64,000 nt of DNA from Aneurinibacillus uraniidurans (GTDB lineage: Bacteria; Bacillota; Bacilli; Aneurinibacillales; Aneurinibacillaceae): positions 2,994,501 through 3,058,500 of the forward strand of contig NZ_CP116902.1 in the NCBI RefSeq assembly GCF_028471905.1, written 5' to 3'. Position numbers and translations under genes: made by a program. Shown here in pieces: positions 58,449 through 64,000 of the stretch (position 1 is the first letter of the stretch; the number at the start of each line of letters is the position of its first letter). The notes under the pieces are model-generated. The model was not told the origin of the DNA and ran no database searches. It worked only from the letters and a program-made list of their open reading frames with translations.

Positions 58449-59435
58449 CTACCCCTTCCCTGTTGTGCCTCGTTCCACCATCTGAACATCGAGGCAGTAA
58501 TGAAGTGAATCAAGCGGCTGTTTTTCAATCTGCTTAATCAGCATACGCGCCGCCAATGCCCCCATATCATAGATCGGCTGGGCAATTGTTGTTAGTTCCG
58601 GGAACACAATCTCACCAAGCGCAATTCCGTCATATCCGACAATCTCGATCTCATACGGAATCGTCCGTCCCAGTACCTGCACGGCTCGCATCGCACCAAT
58701 CGCCATCATGTCATTACCAGCAAATATTCCATCCACATCTGGATGTGCTCGAAGCAGTTCAAGTGTCGCTTCCATCGCCTGCTTCATTTCATACTTACCT
58801 GAAACAATCAGACTTCTGTCAAACCAGTCTATATCCTGTACAACATCAAGATATCCCTGACAGCGTTCTTCTGCGTTCAGGAGATGCTCCGGTCCCCGGA
58901 TATGAGCAATTTTTCGACAGCCTTGGCCGAGTAAAAACTCGGTCGCCATCTGCGCTCCTTTTCGATTATCTGACATGACAGTCGGGATCGTATCCCCCTC
59001 AATCAATCGGTCTACCACGACAACCGGCATGTCAAATTCCCGAACGTCTTCTACAGACAAGGCATTCGAAGCTACAATCATTCCATCGATATATTTTTGC
59101 TTTAAAACTTCAATATAGTGTTTCTCTTTCGCAGCACTTTCATCCGAATTACACAAAATGACAGTATAGCCATACAATTGCATGACATCTTCCACCGCCC
59201 GTGCAAGTTCAGGAAAGAATGGGTTCGTAATATCAGGCACCAGCAGGCCGATCGTGCTCGTCTTTTTGTTGGACAGACTGCGCGCTACGAAATTCGGTGT
59301 ATAATTCAGCGCCTTGATTGCGTGCAGCACCTTTTGTTCCGTATCTGTATGTACATATCCACTTCGGTTTAATACACGAGAGACTGTCGCTACCGATACA
59401 CCTGCGAGCTTCGATACGTCCTTAATCGTCGCCAT
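58449..59435 (-). CDS. rbsR: LacI-family ribose operon repressor
   Basis: A 328-residue LacI/GalR repressor. HTH MATIKDVSKLAGVSVATVSR, hinge, then a periplasmic-binding-like core (LLVPDITNPFFPELARAVED, GIFAGNDMMAIGAMRA). GGAGGGAGAAATA precedes ATG 59435. First gene of the operon; two LacI-type operators lie upstream. Confidence 0.94.
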   Translation of the reverse strand: MATIKDVSKLAGVSVATVSRVLNRSGYVHTDTEQKVLHAIKALNYTPNFVARSLSNKKTSTIGLLVPDITNPFFPELARAVEDVMQLYGYTVILCNSDESAAKEKHYIEVLKQKYIDGMIVASNALSVEDVREFDMPVVVVDRLIEGDTIPTVMSDNRKGAQMATEFLLGQGCRKIAHIRGPEHLLNAEERCQGYLDVVQDIDWFDRSLIVSGKYEMKQAMEATLELLRAHPDVDGIFAGNDMMAIGAMRAVQVLGRTIPYEIEIVGYDGIALGEIVFPELTTIAQPIYDMGALAARMLIKQIEKQPLDSLHYCLDVQMVERGTTGKG

Positions 59436-59454
59436 TATTTCTCCCTCCTCATGA

Positions 59455-59522
59455 GAAATCGGTTACACATGACATACATAAAACCTTATACAATAAGGTT
59501 TCTCTCATGCGTAACCGATTAC
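59455..59522 (-). promoter_or_regulatory. Two LacI-type operators upstream of rbsR
   Basis: GTAACCGATTAC (59511-59522, near-perfect GTAAnCGnTTAC) and GAAATCGGTTAC (59455-59466). Centres are 56 bp apart. Each also resembles a cre with one mismatch, so RbsR and CcpA may both act here. An unexplained inverted repeat AAACCTTA / TAAGGTTT lies between them (59480-59502). Confidence 0.6.
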
Positions 59523-59552
59523 ACATAATATAAAACGAAAGCAGACAATCTG

Positions 59553-60056
59553 TCAATCTCCAAAGTCGTTCTTTCGTTCGATATGAGGTTCTCCATACCA
59601 GGCTTGAACAAACCCAGCTTCGGATGTAAATGCATCCGCCTCATACTGCTGGATGCTCTGAATAATACGGTGAGCTTCTCCCATCAATGTACGGATACCT
59701 CGTAACAGTGTTCGGCTTTGACGGCGCCGCACTTCGTCTGGAAGTGCTACATACGGTGCAAACAAGCGCGGGATGTCTTCTCCTACTATATGAATAATAC
59801 GCGTACAAAGCGGCTGTGGTATAACGAGCACATACGGAACAAGCAGTTCAGCATACCACAACAAGTGTCGACATGCATCTGCCACATCATGATCGATTTC
59901 ACTCCTGTCCCGCATCACACTAACTACCCGCTGCCATTTTTTTATGGTGCAAGACAGCTCATATGTGTGATCAGGTGCGTGAAACTCGGATGCATATGGT
60001 GCAATATTTGCACTATAATACCTGCGACGCTTCCAGAACTGCCACCACTTTTTCAT
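59553..60056 (-). CDS. Hypothetical basic/helical protein
   Basis: A 167-residue protein of unknown family. Begins MKKWWQFWKRRRYY, a Trp/Arg-rich start that may touch the membrane, then helices. No catalytic motif visible. ATG 60056 with GGAGGATAT upstream. Single gene between the rbs control region and the Spo0E-like gene. Confidence 0.6.
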   Translation of the reverse strand: MKKWWQFWKRRRYYSANIAPYASEFHAPDHTYELSCTIKKWQRVVSVMRDRSEIDHDVADACRHLLWYAELLVPYVLVIPQPLCTRIIHIVGEDIPRLFAPYVALPDEVRRRQSRTLLRGIRTLMGEAHRIIQSIQQYEADAFTSEAGFVQAWYGEPHIERKNDFGD

Positions 60057-60242
60057 CCATATCCTCCTTTTTTCGGCCTTTTTCTTCCTATTACAGTATT
60101 TCCTGTTTGTCCTATCATCTTACCTATTTGTAACAAATTGTCGAACGATTACACTTGTCAAATCCCATAAAATTACCAATAATAATGTAGTGTTTGTTAA
60201 CCGTGAACAATGCAAAACCACGATAAAGGCGGTCTAAACAAA

Positions 60243-60410
60243 ATGGAAACTGAACACAACCTGCCGGATAAAATCGACGAACTGAAACAAGTTCTTGTTT
60301 TAACAGCAACCCAATATAATTTTGATTTTCAAAATCCACGTGTACTCCATCTAAGTCAAAAACTTGATACACTTATCCTGAAGTCGATGAGAAAAACGTA
60401 TTCGTCATAA
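60243..60410 (+). CDS. Spo0E-like aspartyl-phosphate phosphatase
   Basis: A 55-residue helical-hairpin protein. Second helix has HLSQKLDTLIL, matching the Spo0E family core SQxLDxLI, where the Asp/Ser region contacts Spo0A. Should dephosphorylate Spo0A-P and delay sporulation. The start is ATG 60243; upstream ATG 60210 has no ribosome site and even this start has only AGGCGG at a long spacing. Confidence 0.8.
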   Translation: METEHNLPDKIDELKQVLVLTATQYNFDFQNPRVLHLSQKLDTLILKSMRKTYSS

Positions 60411-60428
60411 GCAAATATCCGGCACATA

Positions 60429-60469
60429 ACGAAAAAGAACCTCCATAATGGCAGGTTCTTTTTCGTTTC
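60429..60469. terminator. Bidirectional terminator
   Basis: Stem GAAAAAGAACCT / AGGTTCTTTTTC between the Spo0E-like gene and the convergent small gene. Confidence 0.8.
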
Positions 60470-60473
60470 CATA

Positions 60474-60656
60474 TTATGACTCACCATCACTAAGCTTCAT
60501 ATCGCCCATATTTTCCATTGTGGACGCATTCATCGCTTCACCACTCGGAGATGGCTTTGCTGGTTTGTCCGCATTGCCCAGATACGGTGTGTCCTCGACA
60601 TGACGATGATACGACGGATTTTGATGAGGGTAATTGCGCACGGTTCGTTCTCCCAT
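60474..60656 (-). CDS. Small hypothetical protein
   Basis: A 60-residue polar protein with no TM: GERTVRNYPHQNPSYHRHVED then a Pro/Ser/Met-rich end. Likely disordered. Unknown family. A strong GAGGAGGAT site precedes ATG 60656, which supports expression. Confidence 0.6.
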   Translation of the reverse strand: MGERTVRNYPHQNPSYHRHVEDTPYLGNADKPAKPSPSGEAMNASTMENMGDMKLSDGES

Positions 60657-60866
60657 ATGAATATCCTCCTCGTATAAGAATGAAGTAAGCGCTTCTAGTT
60701 TTCACCGCATCTTCCACTGTTATTCTTTGTATTATTTTACCTTATCAATTTCGTAGAAACTTTGTTACAAAAATAGAACCATTTCATTTTGCCCAGAAAA
60801 AAGAAGGTTTTTATGTTATAAAGAGAGAAATAGTCTATATTACATAAAACACAGGGGGATTATGTC

Positions 60867-61466
60867 ATGAAACCACGAATCAACTCACTTCTTATCGCTG
60901 TTTGTCTCAGTTTCGGGTTCCAATCTATCCTGCATACCCCTGTAGAAGCTGCTAAAAGTACTAAGACATTAGTCCAAAAAAAAGCGGTGCCTACCGTTAC
61001 CATTACTGGTGATAAGACATTTACAGCGCGTACTCAGGCTGCACTTGCCTTGTTAAAAGAAAAGTCACCGGATGACTACGCTTTAGTCGTTCAATATATC
61101 GGCCTGATTAAGCAGGATGCTTTCAGTGGCATGGCTGCCTACGAAAAAATTCCAACATATAAAGTCGGTGCTGCTACCTCTTCTTCGTCAACAACATGGT
61201 ATGCTAGCACCATTGTGCATGATGCGTATCATTCCAAGCTGTACAATGACTATGCTCGAACAAAAAAAACAGCGGTACCCGATGACGTATGGACCGGCAT
61301 GAAAGCGGAGATGCAATGCCTTGCACGCCAGACCAATACATTAAAAAAAATAAACGCCCCGTTATCCGAACAAAAATACGCTCAATCTTTGCAAAACCAA
61401 AACTGGTGGGATAACAATAAAGACGGTCTTTATACAGAAGAAGATGAACGTATGAGAAGCTGGTAA
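60867..61466 (+). CDS. Secreted protein with HxxxH and EF-hand-like loop (possible metallo-enzyme)
   Basis: A 199-residue exported protein; signal peptide ~1-28 (ending VEA-A). Mature part: helical ~50-95, a Ser/Thr loop, then IVHDAYHSKLY (His118, His122) and GMKAEMQCLARQ (Glu148), an arrangement like a zinc peptidase HxxxH...E; the end has DNNKDGLYTEED (182-193), fitting an EF-hand or dockerin-type calcium loop. Family not recognised and the activity is a guess. AGGGGGAT precedes ATG 60867. Confidence 0.6.
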   Translation: MKPRINSLLIAVCLSFGFQSILHTPVEAAKSTKTLVQKKAVPTVTITGDKTFTARTQAALALLKEKSPDDYALVVQYIGLIKQDAFSGMAAYEKIPTYKVGAATSSSSTTWYASTIVHDAYHSKLYNDYARTKKTAVPDDVWTGMKAEMQCLARQTNTLKKINAPLSEQKYAQSLQNQNWWDNNKDGLYTEEDERMRSW

Positions 61467-61506
61467 TATGTGATAAAATAGAATAATATGCATTGATTCT
61501 GTACAT

Positions 61507-62361
61507 ATGAAAGGGTCGTATAAAAACGTGATAGATTCACTAGCTAAACATATTATGACTGCACTGCCGCAAAACGTCATCTCCCGTGCGGTTGGCAGCC
61601 TTGGGCGTTCATCACTCAGCCGACATATGATAAAGCCTTACATTTCTTTTTTTCATGTTAATGTTGACGAGGTTGAAAAACCATTATCTGATTATCCAAA
61701 TCTGACTGCATTTTTCACCCGTCAACTGAAATCCGGAGCTCGTCCAGTCTGTCCGGATGTTAACACACTGGCCAGCCCGGTTGACGGTCGTGTTGCTCAA
61801 TTCGGAACGATTACAGACGGTACGCTCATTCAGGCAAAGGGCATCAACTATACAGTCGAACAACTGCTCGGCTGTACGCCAGAGCAAGCTGAACGCTATG
61901 AAGGCGGGGTATTTCTTACGATTTATCTCAGCCCGCGTGATTATCACCGGATTCATATGCCACTTGCAGGCAAATTAACACGTGCCACATATTTGCCCGG
62001 TCGCCTGTTTCCTGTTAATCGGATCGGTGTCCATCATGTACCAGGTTTGTTCACGAAAAATGAGCGGCTTATTACGTATGCACATACACCAGCTGGTGAG
62101 ATGGCACTCGTGAAAGTCGGAGCATTTATCGTAGGAAGTGTTCGAGTACCGTATGGCGAACATACAACGAATGTCCGAAACGGGCGTGCCTATTCGATGG
62201 ATTTACCAGAACTCCCTTATGAAAAAGGACAGGAAGTCGGACTTTTTGAGTTCGGGTCCACCGTTGTCCTGCTTTTTGAAAAAGATCGGATCACATTTAG
62301 TGAACGCATTCAGCCTGACGCTTATTTGCAATATGGCGAATGCATCGGAACGTTCCGCTAA
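61507..62361 (+). CDS. psd: Phosphatidylserine decarboxylase
   Basis: A 284-residue membrane-associated pyruvoyl enzyme making phosphatidylethanolamine. LASPVDGRVAQFG near residue 90, YLSPRDYHRIHMP near 140 (catalytic Asp/His), VGAFIVGSVRVPYG and the self-cleavage site EFGSTVV near 252 (cleaves before Ser to form pyruvoyl). ATG 61507 has a weak ribosome site; GTG 61528 is an alternative. No pssA nearby. Confidence 0.93.
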   Translation: MKGSYKNVIDSLAKHIMTALPQNVISRAVGSLGRSSLSRHMIKPYISFFHVNVDEVEKPLSDYPNLTAFFTRQLKSGARPVCPDVNTLASPVDGRVAQFGTITDGTLIQAKGINYTVEQLLGCTPEQAERYEGGVFLTIYLSPRDYHRIHMPLAGKLTRATYLPGRLFPVNRIGVHHVPGLFTKNERLITYAHTPAGEMALVKVGAFIVGSVRVPYGEHTTNVRNGRAYSMDLPELPYEKGQEVGLFEFGSTVVLLFEKDRITFSERIQPDAYLQYGECIGTFR

Positions 62362-62374
62362 TTTCTCTTATAAG

Positions 62375-62410
62375 CGAAAAAACCTGGACTTAGTCATCCA
62401 GGTTTTTTTT
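62375..62410. terminator. Terminator between psd and the convergent gene
   Basis: Stem AAAAACCTGGA / TCCAGGTTTTT with T-run; the convergent gene's stop lies inside it. Confidence 0.85.
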
Positions 62411-63163
62411 ATTCGATATATGCCCGTGAAGATAGCGACCAAATCGATCCATTACCCACAAATGAATGCGTGCTTGTGTCAATCGATACAGTAGCCATGG
62501 GAGGCGGGGTACAAAATTATGAAGCGCAGTTATAACTTCTCCCCTCCCTGCTATCTCTCGAAATTCAAGTCGTCCCCTATGTGCATTTGTTTCCTTTTGA
62601 TTTACTAGCAAACCGCCCGTAATGCGGTACACCTGACAGCCTGGCCTGCTTTCTTCTGCATCATGCTGCAAAATCAGCAGTGGAAGAGGAATTTTCATTG
62701 CCTTAAAATGAAAAACATCTGTTTCTTTTCGTTGTACCTGCACAAACGGAAATAACAGTTGCGGAAGCCATGCCAGATAAGTATCTCCTACCCATGCCGC
62801 ATCCCACTCTGCTGGAAGACAAAAGCGCTGAACAGACGATACAGTATTGCCCCCTTGCCACTGGCTCACCGCAAGCGCTACCTCTCCCCCTTCTTCTCCT
62901 TCTCGTACCGAAACACCATATGCCCCCAGAATGTGCGAAAGTTCTGGATGGTCTGATGGATGCATAATACAGGATACCCCTGCAAGCGCCGCCGCCCGCC
63001 CGACTGTATCAGCATACAGAATAGCCAGATCTTCTTCGCTTCCTTGTACAAGCCGAGCAGAACGGGACAATGCATCTCCACTATAATAAATGAGTGATTT
63101 TCCTTGAATTTCTTCTTTTGTTTTTATAATGGAAAACAAATCAATATATCTTTGGCAATTCAT
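62390..63163 (-). CDS. Hypothetical protein
   Basis: A 257-residue protein, apparently soluble, of unknown family. The N-terminal half contains a Rossmann-like pattern (LAILYADTVGRAAALAGVSCIM); the C-terminal half is rich in Leu, Trp and Arg. Start ATG 63163 with GAGGAAAAAGG upstream; the frame extends to 63391 but that part overlaps the divergent gene's leader and lacks a site. Confidence 0.55.
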   Translation of the reverse strand: MNCQRYIDLFSIIKTKEEIQGKSLIYYSGDALSRSARLVQGSEEDLAILYADTVGRAAALAGVSCIMHPSDHPELSHILGAYGVSVREGEEGGEVALAVSQWQGGNTVSSVQRFCLPAEWDAAWVGDTYLAWLPQLLFPFVQVQRKETDVFHFKAMKIPLPLLILQHDAEESRPGCQVYRITGGLLVNQKETNAHRGRLEFREIAGRGEVITALHNFVPRLPWLLYRLTQARIHLWVMDRFGRYLHGHISNKKNLDD

Positions 63164-63275
63164 GACCTTTTTCCTCAACAAACTTCTTAAAATTTGTCTA
63201 AAATGACCTTCAAAAAGGATAAACAATATGCGAATATTATATAAAGAAAACTGTTCGAATGAAAGGAATCTTACC

Positions 63276-63992
63276 ATGAAAAAATGGATGCAATCTCCGA
63301 TGCGTATTAAACGTATGTATTTGCTTATTGCAACAGGCATCGTTGTAATTCTGGTCGGCATTGCCGCCACCCTATTGTCTAAATCGAGCACCCCACCAGC
63401 ATCTCCACAGGCTGCACAGCCGGCAGCTTCTGGTACCGCTCAACAACAGGTTGCTTCTTCTACTGACGTAACCGATTCAGCAGTAACACAGGTACCGCTT
63501 AATAAAACACGAGATGAAGCCGAAGCGGAAGGGTTGCTAGATGATCAAGGATCAGTTTCGAAACCTTCCAAACACAATCGAAATTCTACCGCTTCAGAGT
63601 CTGATAGCAAACAAACAGTCGATAAAACAAGTGATACCCAAAATGCTTCATCCATCACTCCCCCGGCAGCTACAGCTAGCAGCACTCCCCCTTCTGCACA
63701 GGCAGGAGCTGGACTCGATGCTGCTACTGTCAATCAGCTTCGCAGCTATGGCATTCGGGAAGGCGATTTATCTAAAATCAACAAAATGGTTGCCGATGGC
63801 TTCGATCCAAAAGAAATCGCACAATCACTGCGCAAGAACGGCAACCATAATCTTGCCTCTGTAATTGATCAGGTTCCACGGCGCCCGAAAGCAGAACCAG
63901 CACCGCAGGACAAGAAAAAAGATGAAAAAGTAGAAAAACAGCCAAAAAAAGACGAGCAAAAGCAAGATCAGCAAGACGACAAAAACAACTAA
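63276..63992 (+). CDS. Hypothetical membrane-anchored protein with helical domain between low-complexity linkers
   Basis: A 238-residue protein: cytoplasmic basic start, TM ~13-34, an Ala/Ser/Pro/Gln-rich linker ~36-140, a compact helical segment ~146-200 (VNQLRSYGIREGDLSKINKM and FDPKEIAQSLRKNG), and a Lys/Asp/Glu/Gln tail ending DQQDDKNN. Unknown family; the helical part may bind a surface or nucleic acid. ATG 63276, AAAGGA upstream. The stop lies 8 nt from the window end. Confidence 0.6.
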   Translation: MKKWMQSPMRIKRMYLLIATGIVVILVGIAATLLSKSSTPPASPQAAQPAASGTAQQQVASSTDVTDSAVTQVPLNKTRDEAEAEGLLDDQGSVSKPSKHNRNSTASESDSKQTVDKTSDTQNASSITPPAATASSTPPSAQAGAGLDAATVNQLRSYGIREGDLSKINKMVADGFDPKEIAQSLRKNGNHNLASVIDQVPRRPKAEPAPQDKKKDEKVEKQPKKDEQKQDQQDDKNN

Positions 63993-64000
63993 AAAGAAGC

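Noticed and set aside
59480-59502. Inverted repeat AAACCTTA / TAAGGTTT as a terminator
   Set aside because: It lacks a following T-run and lies in the rbsR promoter region between two operators.

Overview
The window reads as chromosome from a spore-forming, motile Gram-positive of the Bacillales. It looks most like the Aneurinibacillus/Brevibacillus side of Paenibacillaceae, but this is inferred from gene content and no search was run. Supporting signs are AGGAGG-type ribosome sites with frequent GTG/TTG starts, a Spo0E-type phosphatase, an S-layer-homology protein, SAM (S-box) and TPP (THI-box) riboswitches, a B. subtilis-ordered rbsRKDACB operon, lutABC, cshA, ytwI and CcpN-like boxes at pckA. 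I see no rRNA, tRNA, CRISPR array, transposase or prophage.

Layout. 0-8.7 kb: the 5' part of cimA (leaving the left edge), a Cys-rich DUF3109-type protein, a PCP_red-like small protein, two MFS exporters, a YtqA-type radical SAM protein, YtwI and the RNA helicase CshA. 9-15.4 kb: typA, a cold-shock protein, an alpha/beta hydrolase, a YugN-like protein and pckA. 15.4-21.1 kb: an acyl-CoA dehydrogenase/class III CoA-transferase pair, a glycosyltransferase overlapping a sucrose-phosphatase-like HAD enzyme, and an MBL-fold hydrolase. 21.3-29 kb: cell surface and signalling genes (chemoreceptor, secreted GH16 glucanase-like protein, cupin, SLH/RCC1/Big-2 surface protein, YdcF). 29-38.6 kb: lutABC, FAH and SDR genes, an S-box-controlled orphan metQ followed by an acyl-CoA ligase, and a second chemoreceptor. 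38.7-42 kb: a FliD-like protein and a three-gene cassette made of an Lgt-like membrane protein, a Cys-rich radical SAM enzyme resembling the tetraether-lipid-synthase (Tes/MJ0619) family, and a small membrane protein. 42.1-48.4 kb: a partial phenylacetate (paa) cluster with PaaX. 48.7-53.6 kb: an HD-GYP protein, a VOC protein, an acyl-CoA thioesterase, and thiC behind a TPP riboswitch. 53.7-59.4 kb: the ribose operon. 59.5-64 kb: small hypothetical genes, Spo0E-like, psd and secreted or membrane proteins.

How the genes fit together. Much of the window concerns carbon scavenging with CoA thioester chemistry (two CoA ligases, one CoA-transferase, one acyl-CoA dehydrogenase, three crotonases, three hotdog thioesterases), ribose and lactate use, and gluconeogenesis (pckA). 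Most transcription units are short and closed by strong hairpin terminators.

The best candidate for an undescribed system is the Lgt-like / Tes-like radical SAM / small membrane protein cassette (39503-41968). Other items worth attention are a dispersed intergenic inverted-repeat family (three copies), an SDR whose catalytic Tyr and Lys are both replaced, the orphan S-box metQ-ligase operon, and the GT4/SPP-like overlapping pair.
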